Notes: generated by a model not told the origin, from the sequence alone. 64,000 nucleotides of DNA from Hyphomicrobiaceae bacterium (GCA_041397645.1 JAWKWE010000005.1:396288-460287); one strand, 5' to 3'; shown: positions 9,232 to 18,657, numbered from the stretch's first letter. Translations and numbers: made by a program.

Positions 9232-10434
9232 CTATTCGGCAACAACAATCCCGCCACTGAGACCGCGCGCAGAAATATGCGCTAATGTGGCATGGGCCTC
9301 CTCGGCGGCCATCGGGCCAATCCTGACGCGATAAAGGCGTTCCTCTCCCATCGCGACGGGAGCCACTTCGACCGGGCCCAGCGTACCAAGCTCGATTCGC
9401 AGCCGTTCGGCGCGGTCACGCTCGCGGAACGTTCCGACTTGTACATAGGCCGGCGCGTTCGATGACAGAGTTCTATCGATCGAGCCTGTCATCGACCTGC
9501 GGTCAGGTGCGCGCGGCGATGCCTTCCAAACCAACCCGCCGCCAGCGTCCGGCAGCGCACTACGTTCAACGGATCGATAACTGCTGCTCGGAGGCGGAGC
9601 GGCGACCGCCATGCGCTGCGCAGTCCAAGTTCGTGAAGTTGCTGCCCGATCCCATTGTGGCGACGGATCTGAGGCCGGCATAGGTTTGCCTGCAAGTGCT
9701 GTGCGGTAGGACGTGGGCGACCATGAAGTGGTTGATGCTGCTGCGGTGGGCCTTGGTGCCAGCAGACGCTGGGGCGGGGGGGCTGCATAAGCGACAGCCG
9801 AACCGGAGCCTCCGTTCCAACGCTGGCTTGCGAGAAACATACGTTCCCGGCGATCATCGCCGTTGAGCGGCGCACGCCCAGCATAGCGAACACGTACGCG
9901 GGCGCGACCTTGTCCCAGATATCCGAGAGCCTGTGCGGATGCATGAGACAGGTCTATGACCCGGTCCTTGACGTAGGGCCCACGATCGTTGATGCGCACC
10001 AGTATGGTGCGATTGTTCTGAAGATTGGTGACGTAAGCGTAGCTTGGCAGCGGCAGCGTCGGATGCGCCGCCGTCAGCGCGTGCATATCGAAGAGTTCGC
10101 CGTTTGCTGTCTTGCGGCCGTGGAAATCATCGCCGTACCACGAGCCGATGCCGACGCGATCATATCCCGGCTCCTCGCGCGGCACATACCAGCGACCGGC
10201 AACCTTGTAGGGGCTACCTAGTTTGAAAGTTCCCCCGCCTTTGCGCAGTGGTCCGCGCGCGCTGGTCACTCTTGGGGAGCTCGAAACGCCATATTCGTCT
10301 TCGCTGAACGCGGGTCGCGACAGGCGCGTTGCAGATGGGCCGTCTCCGCTGCCCGAGCACGCGGCAAGAAGAGCTGCAACGCTGATGGCGAGCCCAAAAT
10401 GGGGCGCCAAAGCCAACCATCCGCGTTCTGACAT
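9232..10434 (-). CDS. rlpA: RlpA-like septal ring lytic transglycosylase lipoprotein with SPOR domain
   Basis: Outer-membrane lipoprotein that cleaves denuded glycan strands at division sites in characterised species. I chose the ATG at 10434 because it places a lipobox (LLAAC, Cys26) after a short hydrophobic segment; an upstream start at 10521 would bury it. The double-psi beta-barrel domain (GIGSWYGDDFHGRKTANGE, then RINDRGPYVKDRVIDLS) is followed by a long low-complexity linker and a C-terminal SPOR domain (YVQVGTFRERDRAERLR). About 400 aa. Confidence 0.9.
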   Translation of the reverse strand: MSERGWLALAPHFGLAISVAALLAACSGSGDGPSATRLSRPAFSEDEYGVSSSPRVTSARGPLRKGGGTFKLGSPYKVAGRWYVPREEPGYDRVGIGSWYGDDFHGRKTANGELFDMHALTAAHPTLPLPSYAYVTNLQNNRTILVRINDRGPYVKDRVIDLSHASAQALGYLGQGRARVRVRYAGRAPLNGDDRRERMFLASQRWNGGSGSAVAYAAPPPQRLLAPRPTAAASTTSWSPTSYRTALAGKPMPASDPSPQWDRAATSRTWTAQRMAVAAPPPSSSYRSVERSALPDAGGGLVWKASPRAPDRRSMTGSIDRTLSSNAPAYVQVGTFRERDRAERLRIELGTLGPVEVAPVAMGEERLYRVRIGPMAAEEAHATLAHISARGLSGGIVVAE

Positions 10435-10620
10435 CAGACTAATACTCTTGCACGCATACCAAAAACGGCCTCGGATGATGTTCTCTAACCAGAGAGATTG
10501 TCCTAAGCAGGCCAGAAGCATGGCAAAATAGGCTTAGCGGGCGGTAAACGCCGTCAGGTCTTGAGACGCGGCCATGAACCGTATAGGAACGCAGTCCGCA
10601 GTGCAGGACCTCTGCGCGCT

Positions 10621-10710
10621 GGAGGGGTGGTCGAGTGGTTTAAGGCACCGGTCTTGAAAACCGGCGTGGGCGTAAGTCCACCGTGGGTTCGAATCCCACC
10701 CCCTCCGCCA
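10621..10710 (+). tRNA. tRNA-Ser (anticodon UGA)
   Basis: 90-nt class II tRNA with encoded CCA. The acceptor stem GGAGGGG pairs with CCCCTCC, the anticodon loop CTTGAAA gives UGA, a long variable arm follows, and the T-arm carries GGTTCGAATCC. It is the last host-like feature before the defence island. Serine tRNAs are common integration sites, but I found no duplicated 3' tRNA end in the window. Confidence 0.97.
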
Positions 10711-11091
10711 CTTGCCCCCGCGAAAGCATTCTCCCGATCCGTCAGCGGCCGGATTTTTCCGTTGTATTCGAGGGTTATGCGGGAGGGGCTGTTAACCGGC
10801 CAACGCCCCGAAGGGCGGACACGCGTTCTCTCCGGGCCGATATTCTCCGGACCTGTTAACCGCCGCGCTTTCGGTGAACAGCTTTAAGTCATTGCTTTCA
10901 AGTGATCTTTCGAAGTCCGTGATGCACGCGATTTGGAAAATCCATCTGGATGGCGGATGGAACAGAGATCGAACGCCGCCCGTTGCGCGCTGGTTCGGCT
11001 GCGGCTGGGACCAATCTCACCCCAGCCGCTGTTCGTGCTTTGTGCTGAGTCAACCGCGTGTTACGGTCATGAAAAAGTGTGAGGCGAGCAG
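10711..11091. other. Non-coding boundary between tRNA-Ser and the defence island
   Basis: 381 bases with no supportable gene. It contains a CGCCC-CGAA-GGGCG tetraloop hairpin at 10804-10817 and two direct copies of ctgttaaccg at 10789-10798 and 10853-10862. The end of the stretch carries GAGG at 11081-11084, seven bases before the TTG start of the next gene. No integrase or att duplication could be identified. Confidence 0.6.
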
Positions 11092-11850
11092 TTGGCCCAG
11101 AAGTCAGACATCGAATGGACGGACGCGACGTGGAACCCGGTGACGGGCTGCACCAAGGTCGGTCCCGGTTGTGACAACTGCTACGCCGAGCGGTTCGCAG
11201 AGCGCTGGCGTGGAATCCCTGGACACCCCTACGAGCAGGGCTTTGACCTGACACTCTGGCCGTCGAGGCTGAAGCAGCCCGTGCTCTGGAAAAAGCCGCG
11301 GATGATCTTCGTGAACTCGATGAGCGACCTCTTCCACAAGGACATCGACCGTACATTCATCGACGCGGTGTTCGACGCCATGGAGCTGGCGGACTGGCAC
11401 GTCTACCAGGTGCTGACCAAGCGCAGCTCGCTCATGCGCAACTACGTTCGGAAGCGGTATGATGGAGGGCCGGTCCCTCGGCACATCTGGCTCGGCGTTT
11501 CTGTCGAGGACGCCGCGCACGCGAGCCGGATCGAGCACCTGAAGCAGATCAATTCCGACGCGCGCTTCATCTCGTTCGAGCCGCTGCTCGGACCGGTCGG
11601 GGATGTCGATCTGCAGGGCGTCGCTTGGGCCATCGTCGGGGGGGAGAGCGGGCCCCGGGCTCGGCCCATGGACGAAAGCTGGGCCCGCCAGATCCGGGAC
11701 ATCTGCGAACGTGACGACGTCGCTTTCTTCTTCAAACAATGGGGTGGCGCCCGTCCGAAGTCGGGGGGGCGTCTGCTCGATGGTGAGGAATGGAACGGCT
11801 TTCCGTGGCAAATCGTCCCGAAGCCGATCCTCGATCAGATTTCAGCGTGA
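11092..11850 (+). CDS. DUF5131 / phage Gp37-Gp68 family three-Cys-motif protein
   Basis: 252-aa member of the DUF5131 (Gp37/Gp68) family. Three cysteines at residues 20, 27 and 30 (GCTKVGPGCDNCY) form the CX6CX2C motif that gives the family its three-Cys name and suggests a radical SAM-like cluster site. IEWTDATWNPVTG and VSVEDAAHASRI are further family hallmarks. The start is TTG with GAGG seven bases upstream. The next gene is its usual partner, TcmP. The reaction is unknown; possible roles are nucleic acid modification or defence. Confidence 0.85.
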   Translation: MAQKSDIEWTDATWNPVTGCTKVGPGCDNCYAERFAERWRGIPGHPYEQGFDLTLWPSRLKQPVLWKKPRMIFVNSMSDLFHKDIDRTFIDAVFDAMELADWHVYQVLTKRSSLMRNYVRKRYDGGPVPRHIWLGVSVEDAAHASRIEHLKQINSDARFISFEPLLGPVGDVDLQGVAWAIVGGESGPRARPMDESWARQIRDICERDDVAFFFKQWGGARPKSGGRLLDGEEWNGFPWQIVPKPILDQISA

Positions 11851-11877
11851 ACCATTTCGCACGGAGTACCGCCATCA

Positions 11878-12789
11878 TTGAAGAAATCGCATATTGAAAA
11901 TACGGTTGGCCCATGGGCTCGGCAAAAGCTCGATGGCCTCGAGGCATATCTTCACGCTTACACCATTGCGCTGAAGAAACAGCCCTTCGAACTGGTCTAC
12001 GTCGACGCATTCGCCGGCGCGGGACGGTCAAGAATCCGCGACGCCTGGGCCGGTGCTGATGACGAAGACCTTCAGCTTCTTGATGACGAGTTCGTTCGGT
12101 CCGAGGAGCAGTTCATCGAAGGCTCCCCGCACCGAGCCCTCGCTCTCGAACACCCTTTCACCCAATATCATTTCTTTGACGCAGATGCAGGGCGCGCGGC
12201 CCTTCTCGAGGGCTTGAGGGCCGAGTACCCGGCTCGAAAGATCAGCGTTCAGGTTGGCGACGCGAACGAATTGATCCAGAAGCTGGTCCCGCGGATTGCG
12301 GGGCGGAACATGAGGGGTGTTGCTTTCCTCGATCCTTATGGCCCCCACTTGGACTGGCGAACCGTCGCAGCTCTGGGATCAACCAAGAAGTTTGAGGTGA
12401 TCATAAACTTCCCGCTTGGAATGGCCATCAACAGATTGATCACGCGCTCGGGTGACATTCCCGAAACTTGGCGCGCGGGGCTGAACGGCTGCTTCGGCGG
12501 TGCGGACTGGGAGAGCCTCGTCTACGCAGAGCGCACCGACCTCTTCGGGGATACGACCCGCCACAAGGTTGACGATGCAGCCAAGCGGCTTCTTGACCAC
12601 TACGTCGGCCGCCTGAAGACCTTGTTCGGCCACGCCGCCACACCGAGTGTCGTCAGGAACACGCGAGGTGTCCCAATCTACTACATGCTGTGGGCGGGGC
12701 CCCATCCCCTCGGGCACAAGATCGCCGACTACATCTTGGCGAAGGGTGATCGGATCACGCCACCAAAAACTCGGTCCGTTCGACGATGA
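11878..12789 (+). CDS. tcmP: Three-Cys-motif partner protein TcmP
   Basis: 303-aa TcmP-family protein, regularly encoded beside DUF5131 proteins. Recognisable stretches are KLDGLEAYLHAYT, YVDAFAGAGRSR and AFLDPYGPHLDW. The last two resemble cofactor-binding and catalytic loops of Rossmann methyltransferases, but no activity has been shown to my knowledge. Translation should start at a TTG preceded by GGAG. It follows its partner by 27 bases and converges on the HEPN-like gene with 20 bases between stops. Its exact role is unknown. Confidence 0.82.
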   Translation: MKKSHIENTVGPWARQKLDGLEAYLHAYTIALKKQPFELVYVDAFAGAGRSRIRDAWAGADDEDLQLLDDEFVRSEEQFIEGSPHRALALEHPFTQYHFFDADAGRAALLEGLRAEYPARKISVQVGDANELIQKLVPRIAGRNMRGVAFLDPYGPHLDWRTVAALGSTKKFEVIINFPLGMAINRLITRSGDIPETWRAGLNGCFGGADWESLVYAERTDLFGDTTRHKVDDAAKRLLDHYVGRLKTLFGHAATPSVVRNTRGVPIYYMLWAGPHPLGHKIADYILAKGDRITPPKTRSVRR

Positions 12790-12809
12790 CCAGCTGGTGG
12801 CCCCGATTG

Positions 12810-13391
12810 CTAGCCGAGCCGGAACGCAGGCCTTGAAAGCATCCGAACGGCGAGACCGATCGAAAAGATCGCGTCATGGCGCAGCAGGTCGTCCGCCGAT
12901 CTGCTCTCATCGATGCTACGACGATCAAGATTGCTGCCGTCATCGACATGCCGGAAGTGCGACAACGGGTTTCGCAGCGCCATCATGCGGCGGAGGTCGG
13001 TGACGTCTTCATCAGAGACTACCTCGCGCTCTCGGCAGCGGCGGAGGGTGTCGGCGAACTGGATGCGATCCGGAATGTCATCAACCAGAAGCCCGGCGTG
13101 AAGATATGCCGCCAGCAGATGCTCCACGAGCCCCTGACACAGCAGGATCGTCGCCACATAGTTGCCGTGCACGAACGACGAACGCGCTTCGACCCAAGCG
13201 TGATAGGCCGCATGGCCGCCGAAAATCATCGTCCCGGATCGACCCATCTGGCCGCCCAGATCTGTCAGCATCCGGAAACGGCCGACCTTCCCTGGCAGGT
13301 CGTCATGAAGGTCGGCCAGCAGATGACGGACGAAGTCCAGATCCGAAAGGTCCGATAGCAGATCGGGCTGATCGTCCCGGCTCACAGTCAC
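12810..13391 (-). CDS. HEPN-like protein coupled to the type I restriction operon
   Basis: 193-aa protein of unassigned function and last gene of the hsdRMS operon. It starts at a GTG that overlaps the hsdS stop by four bases, so it is probably translationally coupled. The predicted fold is all-helical. Residues 70-100 (RSSFVHGNYVATILLCQGLVE onward) and Arg140-Asn-Pro-Leu-Ser-His145 fit the R-x4-6-H signature of HEPN ribonuclease or nucleotidyltransferase-associated domains. HEPN RNases such as PrrC are known companions of type I systems. No toxin activity is proven here; a structural or regulatory role is possible. Confidence 0.6.
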   Translation of the reverse strand: MTVSRDDQPDLLSDLSDLDFVRHLLADLHDDLPGKVGRFRMLTDLGGQMGRSGTMIFGGHAAYHAWVEARSSFVHGNYVATILLCQGLVEHLLAAYLHAGLLVDDIPDRIQFADTLRRCREREVVSDEDVTDLRRMMALRNPLSHFRHVDDGSNLDRRSIDESRSADDLLRHDAIFSIGLAVRMLSRPAFRLG

Positions 13392-14539
13392 GCGGCCTTC
13401 GCCCCACCGTCGAAGATCTCGTGCAGCATGGCCGGAATCAGGGCCTCCACATCCTGCGCGGTGTTGGCGCGGATGGTGCGGGCTTCGTGCGCCTTCGTCT
13501 GAAGGCGGTCGAACCAGTGCTGTCGACCGATTGGTGGGACCGGCACTTGCAAGCTTTCGAGCTTCTTCAATCCCAGCGTCCGGTTCCGTCCCGCTCCGCC
13601 AGGAGATGCTTCACCCAGCTTCTGCAATCCCTCGGGCGTCGAGAAATAGAAGCGTAGGAACTCGACGGTTGCGGTTTCCGGCGCGGGAACGCAGGTCAGG
13701 AAACGATGTGAGCCGACCCGGCCATCGTCTTCTGGCTGAGCGACGGCGACAGCGCCTTCCCAGGCAAAGACGATGTTGAACACGAGGTCGCCCGCGCAGA
13801 TGCGGAACAGCTTCTTGTTGCCGACCTCAACGCCGGGCAGTTCGGGTTTGTGGAACGTGCCCCGACCGAATGACCGGACGCCGAGTTCCGGATAGGCAGC
13901 GTCGAGATCGATCTCGACCGGTCTTCGCACCAGCGGCGCGACCTCGGCCATGGGGCGCAGGGGGGCGCCGTCGATGGCGCGCTGGAAGGCTTTCAGCAGC
14001 AACGCCTGCGTCTCGCGCTCGGCCGCCTCGATGGCGTTGCGGCGTTCGTCCACCAGCGCCGCGACCCGGTCGAGCTTTTCGACGATACGGCGCTGTTCGT
14101 CGAGAGAAGGCAGAGGCACCGTCATCTTCAGGAATTTCGCTTCCTTCATGCGAACGCGGTTTGTCGAACCCTCGCTCGCTCGGCGACATAGATCGATGAA
14201 CTCGGGCGTGCGTGAATACCACTCGAAGAAATGTGGCAGCACCGTCGAAGCGTCGATGTTGAAGCAGGGGAAATCATTGCTGACCAGTGCACCGTCCAGG
14301 TCCTCTGGAACGATCCCGAACGCTCCATGACGCGCGTCGATCCTGGAGATCAGGAACTGACCTGCCTTGGCGCAGTACTGTCGGGCGGCAGCAATCGCGC
14401 TTCCCGGAACTTCGCCACGCAGCGTGAGACCCTTTCCCCACAGACGTGCGGTGATCTGCTTGTAATTTTCATCCGGCTTTACCGGGACCCAGTCCTCTGC
14501 CTTGGTCAGAAACCTGTCGATGGTTATCGTCTGCGACAT
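13388..14539 (-). CDS. hsdS: Type I restriction-modification specificity subunit
   Basis: 383-aa HsdS with the usual two target-recognition domains. TRD1 covers about residues 1-150 and TRD2 about 190-350. They are separated and followed by helical spacers: the first contains VPLPSLDEQRRIVEKLDRVAALVDERR and the second VPVPPIGRQHWFDRLQTKAHEAR. The subunit sets the bipartite DNA target of the complex. I chose the ATG at 14539, which overlaps the hsdM stop (TGATG); a GTG at 14542 is possible. Confidence 0.92.
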   Translation of the reverse strand: MSQTITIDRFLTKAEDWVPVKPDENYKQITARLWGKGLTLRGEVPGSAIAAARQYCAKAGQFLISRIDARHGAFGIVPEDLDGALVSNDFPCFNIDASTVLPHFFEWYSRTPEFIDLCRRASEGSTNRVRMKEAKFLKMTVPLPSLDEQRRIVEKLDRVAALVDERRNAIEAAERETQALLLKAFQRAIDGAPLRPMAEVAPLVRRPVEIDLDAAYPELGVRSFGRGTFHKPELPGVEVGNKKLFRICAGDLVFNIVFAWEGAVAVAQPEDDGRVGSHRFLTCVPAPETATVEFLRFYFSTPEGLQKLGEASPGGAGRNRTLGLKKLESLQVPVPPIGRQHWFDRLQTKAHEARTIRANTAQDVEALIPAMLHEIFDGGAKAA

Positions 14540-16104
14540 CACACCCGCTCCGCCAGCACGGCCTTGATCTCGTCCATGATCCCGATGATCCGCTGTTCCT
14601 GTGCGATGATCGCGTCCACGATCTCGAGCGGCGCGCGATGATCGGCGACCTCGCCGGAATGCGGGTTCTTGATGTCCAGGTTACAGGCGACAACGCGATC
14701 CTGCTCGTCGCGCTGGATCAGATCACCAGCGGAGACCTTCCACGCGCGCTCGTTCGGCTCGCGCTTCTTCCACCAGGCAAGGCAGTCCGCAAATTCCTCA
14801 TAGGCCATGGGCGCGGTCTTCGAGTACTTCTTGCGGCCCTCCGGCAGCGGCATCTCGTAGTACCAGATGTCCCTCGTTGGTCCGGTCGTGTCGAAGAAGA
14901 TCAGGTTTGCCGGGATGTCCGTGTAGGGCGCGAACACCCCTTCGCGCAGCCGGACCACGGTGTGCAGGTTGAACTTCTCGAGCAGGTCCGCCTTGATCCG
15001 CGCCGAGATGCCATCGCCGAACAGCGTGCCGTGCGGAACGACGACGGCGGCCCGCCCGCGCCCGGCGCGCTTCAGCCTCCGCATGATCAGTTGCAGGAAC
15101 AGCAGCGCCGTTTCGGCCGTGCGCCGGTCCTCGGGGAAGTTGTTGAGGATCCCTGCCTCCTCCTCGCCGCCGAATGGCGGATTGGTCAGGATGACATTGA
15201 CCCGCTGATCCTCGCCGATCTCGGCGAGGCGGAAGCGAAGGGCATTGCCCGGGTCGATGCGCGGGGCATGCAGGCCGTGCAGCAGGAGGTTGAGCTGGGA
15301 CAGAAGGAACGGCAGCGACTTGGCCTCGCCGCCGAAGAAGCTGTCTTCCTGGAGGATGCGTCGCTTCTCGACCGTATCGGCCTGGCGCTCAAGATGCAGG
15401 AATGCCTCGGTCAGAAATCCCCCGGTGCCGCATGCCGGGTCGAGGATGGTCTCGCCCAGCTTGGGATCGGTCACCTCGACCATGAACCGCACGACCGGCC
15501 GGGGCGTGTAGAACTCGCCCGAGTCCCCTGCAGCGTCGCGCATCTCGCGCAGCAGCGTCTCGTACAGGCGGCCGAGTGTGTGAACTTCTTCCGAAGAATC
15601 GAAATGGATGCCGTCGATCAGGTTGACCACGTCGCGCAACAGGTAGCCGCTCTCCATCCGGTTGGCGAAGCCCTGGAAGACGGTTGCGATCACGTCGCGC
15701 CGCTCGCGCCGCCCATTATCGCCGCGCAAGCCTCGGAGATAGGCGAAGAGCCCCGGGCCGCGGGTCCCGTCCGGACGCTCCGTCATCTCGGAAACGAGGA
15801 ACGACAGGAGGTCGGGGCCGGTGATGCCATCCGCATCCGCTGCCCAATCGCGCCAGCGATAAGGGGCCTCGATGATCGAGCGATAATCCTTGCCCGCAAG
15901 TTCTGCGCGTCCCTCCTCGATTCGCTCCATGTCGTCGAGGAACTTCAGGAACATTATCCAGGTGAGCATCGGCAACCGATCAAGGTCGCCGTTCAGCCCC
16001 TTGTCCTTCCGCATGATCTTGCGGGCGGACTTGATGATGCTGTCGAGACGCTGGGCAGTGGTCAGTTGCTTCGGCGCAGCCTTCTTTCGGGCGGTTGTAG
16101 CCAA
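14539..16104 (-). CDS. hsdM: Type I restriction-modification DNA methyltransferase subunit
   Basis: 521-aa N6-adenine methyltransferase subunit. The SAM-binding motif DPACGTGGFL starts at residue 222, and the catalytic NPPF is at 308-311. An N-terminal HsdM helical domain precedes them. Translation starts at TTG with a strong AGGAG seven bases upstream. Both methyltransferase motifs are intact, so modification should be functional. The gene lies 17 bases after hsdR. Confidence 0.95.
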   Translation of the reverse strand: MATTARKKAAPKQLTTAQRLDSIIKSARKIMRKDKGLNGDLDRLPMLTWIMFLKFLDDMERIEEGRAELAGKDYRSIIEAPYRWRDWAADADGITGPDLLSFLVSEMTERPDGTRGPGLFAYLRGLRGDNGRRERRDVIATVFQGFANRMESGYLLRDVVNLIDGIHFDSSEEVHTLGRLYETLLREMRDAAGDSGEFYTPRPVVRFMVEVTDPKLGETILDPACGTGGFLTEAFLHLERQADTVEKRRILQEDSFFGGEAKSLPFLLSQLNLLLHGLHAPRIDPGNALRFRLAEIGEDQRVNVILTNPPFGGEEEAGILNNFPEDRRTAETALLFLQLIMRRLKRAGRGRAAVVVPHGTLFGDGISARIKADLLEKFNLHTVVRLREGVFAPYTDIPANLIFFDTTGPTRDIWYYEMPLPEGRKKYSKTAPMAYEEFADCLAWWKKREPNERAWKVSAGDLIQRDEQDRVVACNLDIKNPHSGEVADHRAPLEIVDAIIAQEQRIIGIMDEIKAVLAERV

Positions 16105-16121
16105 GATAGAGCTCCTTTAAT

Positions 16122-18500
16122 TCAAGCGGTGTAGAGCAGACGCTGCAGCTCGGTGACGGCGCTGCGCAGCTCCTTGCCCCCGCCGAAGCGGGCAGCGATT
16201 TCTATGACGTTGCCCCACTCGCTGAACGGGGGCACTTCCAGGATGTCGGGCAGCTTGAACTGGGCACTGCCATGTTCGGCATACTTTTCAAGCACGGCAT
16301 CTAGAACTTCGCGGGCATCCGGCCCGAAGCGGTCCAGAAACTCGTCCTGCTCCCTCACCAGACGGTCAGCGCGCTCGCGCCGGGTGCGCAGCGGCGCGTT
16401 ATAGGCGAGATGGCAAAGGAGATCGAACGGGTCGGCCTCCGGCTTTCCGACTGCATCAGCCAGGGAATCGAGATGGATGCCCTTTTCCTCGAGCCGCTCG
16501 ACGATTTCCGCCCGGCGCTCGGGATCGAGCCAGTCCGTGCGCAGTTCCGACGCATTGGGGTAGAGTGTGCGGACCTTGTCGCCAGTGTAATCGGTGAGCT
16601 GGCGGCAGGCGAGTTGCCGGCCGTCAGAATCGAGTTCGTACACGAGGTGCCGGACGATCGCGACCTCGCCGCCGTCGACATAGAACTTGCGGGGCCCGTT
16701 CTCGCCCTCGTCCCCCAGCTCGACCGGTCCATCCGGGATATCGGGCCCTTCAGGAAAATCGTCCGGATCCGGCGCCACTTCTTCGATCTCGCGCTCTTCC
16801 ACGATGTCGCCGTCCGCATTGATCACCGCTTCGTCCTCGCGGACGGGATCGCCGTCAAAGGCGGGATCGGCGAACATGCGCGTCGCGGTTCCGGTGTAAT
16901 CGATGATGTTGAAGGCGAGCTTGCCGTAGTCGGGCCGGAGACGGGTGCCCCGTCCGATAATCTGCTTGAACTCCGGCATGGAGCCGACGACCCGCGCGAG
17001 CACCACGTTCTTGCAGGTCGGGGCGTCCACGCCGGTCGTGAGAAGCTGCGACGTGGTGAGGATGACCGGCGTCTGGGTCTCGACATCCTGAAACTTCGCC
17101 CTGTGCGCGCTTCCCACATCGCCTTCGTCGGACGTCACACGGCAAACGTAGTCGGGATGGTCCTTCACGAGATCGGTGTTCAGGGCGGCGAGCGCCTGCC
17201 GCATTTCTAGCGCGTGTTCCTGGTCGACGCAGAAGACGATGGTCTTTGCGAAGCGGTCGGTCTCGGCCATGAAGCCCGCGAGATGTCTCGCAATGGCCTG
17301 CGTTCGCGCCCGCAGCGCCACGACCCGCTCGAAGTCCCGCGTGGAGTATTCGGCGTCGGGGATCTCGCGTCCATAGCGATCAAGTTGACCCCGCGTTGGT
17401 CGCCAGCCGGCAGCATCGTAGTCCGATATGACGCGATGGACCCGATACGGGGCCAAGAAGCCGTCAGCGATGCCCTGCGCGAGGCTGTACTCGTAAAGCG
17501 GATCACCAAAATAGTTGTAGGTATCGACATTGTCCTCTCGACGCGGCGTCGCTGTCATCCCAATTTGGGTTGCGGGCTCGAACCATTCGAGGATTTCCCG
17601 CCAGTTGCTGTCGTCGCGAGCACTGCCGCGATGACATTCGTCAATGATGATGAGATCAAAGAAATCGCGCGCATACTCGCGATAAAGGCCGGGACGGTTC
17701 TCGTCACGCGCGATGGACTGGTAGATGGCGAAATACATGTCGCGGCTCTTGACCGCCAAACCGCCGGCGATCTTGTGACGGGCGTCGCCAAATGGGCTGA
17801 AGTCTTTTGCCATCGGATCGTCGACCAGGACGTTGCGATCAGCGAGAAACAGGATCTTCGGGTTCCGGTTGACCCCTTTGGAATTCCAGCGTGCCGACCA
17901 GAGCTTCCAGCAGATCTGGAAGGCGACGGCAGTCTTGCCCGCTCCGGTGCACAGTGTGAGCAGGGCCCGCTTCCTGCCCTGAAGGGCGGCTTGGACCGCG
18001 CGGTTCACCGCGATTTCCTGATAGTAGCGAAGGGGTTTGGCTCGGTCTGGAAAGGTGGGCGTCAGCAGCCGTTCGGCCACTTGGTCGTCGACAATGCCCT
18101 CGGCGCGGCGGAGCCGAGCCCAAAGGTCACCAGGCGCCGGGAAATCCGAAATCGTTCGCTCGATGCCGGTCGTGTAGTCGAACTCGACAATCTCGATCCC
18201 ATTGGTCGAATACGCGAACCGAAGTCCAAGGATTTCAGCATATTCCTTGGCTTGTTGGAGGCCCTCCGCGGCGTGCCGGTAGCGGGATTTGGCCTCAACG
18301 ACGGCGATCGGGAAATCCGGATTATATCGGAGAAGATAGTCTGAGCGCTTCTGCTTGCCACGTCGAGCTTTGCCGCCGACAAATACAACTCGGCCGTCAG
18401 TAAAAGTTCTCTGCTCGTTTATCGCGTGCGGGCGTTCATCCCAGCCTGCTTCCTGCAGCTTCGGGACGACGAACTTCCTGCAGGTATCGGCTTCGTTCAT
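16122..18500 (-). CDS. hsdR: Type I restriction endonuclease/translocase subunit (EcoEI-like)
   Basis: 792-aa R subunit. It has an N-terminal PD-(D/E)xK nuclease (VVEAKSR, Lys71), an SF2 motor with Walker A TGAGKT at 185-190 and DECH at 287-290, helicase motif VI around IGRGTRLRPD, and a C-terminal EcoEI-type domain. All key residues are present. The ATG at 18500 matches the family N-terminus better than an upstream TTG at 18506. First gene of hsdRMS-HEPN; the promoter should lie in the 157 bases up to 18657, which hold no gene. Confidence 0.94.
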   Translation of the reverse strand: MNEADTCRKFVVPKLQEAGWDERPHAINEQRTFTDGRVVFVGGKARRGKQKRSDYLLRYNPDFPIAVVEAKSRYRHAAEGLQQAKEYAEILGLRFAYSTNGIEIVEFDYTTGIERTISDFPAPGDLWARLRRAEGIVDDQVAERLLTPTFPDRAKPLRYYQEIAVNRAVQAALQGRKRALLTLCTGAGKTAVAFQICWKLWSARWNSKGVNRNPKILFLADRNVLVDDPMAKDFSPFGDARHKIAGGLAVKSRDMYFAIYQSIARDENRPGLYREYARDFFDLIIIDECHRGSARDDSNWREILEWFEPATQIGMTATPRREDNVDTYNYFGDPLYEYSLAQGIADGFLAPYRVHRVISDYDAAGWRPTRGQLDRYGREIPDAEYSTRDFERVVALRARTQAIARHLAGFMAETDRFAKTIVFCVDQEHALEMRQALAALNTDLVKDHPDYVCRVTSDEGDVGSAHRAKFQDVETQTPVILTTSQLLTTGVDAPTCKNVVLARVVGSMPEFKQIIGRGTRLRPDYGKLAFNIIDYTGTATRMFADPAFDGDPVREDEAVINADGDIVEEREIEEVAPDPDDFPEGPDIPDGPVELGDEGENGPRKFYVDGGEVAIVRHLVYELDSDGRQLACRQLTDYTGDKVRTLYPNASELRTDWLDPERRAEIVERLEEKGIHLDSLADAVGKPEADPFDLLCHLAYNAPLRTRRERADRLVREQDEFLDRFGPDAREVLDAVLEKYAEHGSAQFKLPDILEVPPFSEWGNVIEIAARFGGGKELRSAVTELQRLLYTA

Positions 18501-18657
18501 GCGCAATCTACTTCGCCCGGTTTCGACATGCCATCGCGCAGCAAACGGCTTGTCAAAGAACTCGGCTCAGATCAACGCGCAATTCTTTGGTTTGGCAGCT
18601 CTTTCGCCTGACAACGGCTCGGAGAAGCTACAGCGTGGCCGACTGATGCCGCAAGCC

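Noticed and set aside
10621..10710. tRNA-Ser as the prophage attachment site
   Set aside because: No duplicated 3' tRNA end was found, and the only integrase is a serine recombinase 8 kb away; tRNA use is typical of tyrosine integrases.
10789..10862. Two copies of ctgttaaccg after tRNA-Ser as possible att repeats
   Set aside because: Only ten bases long, 64 bases apart on the same side, and not found at the far end of the element.
14638..16134. 498-codon plus-strand frame
   Set aside because: Antisense shadow of hsdM.
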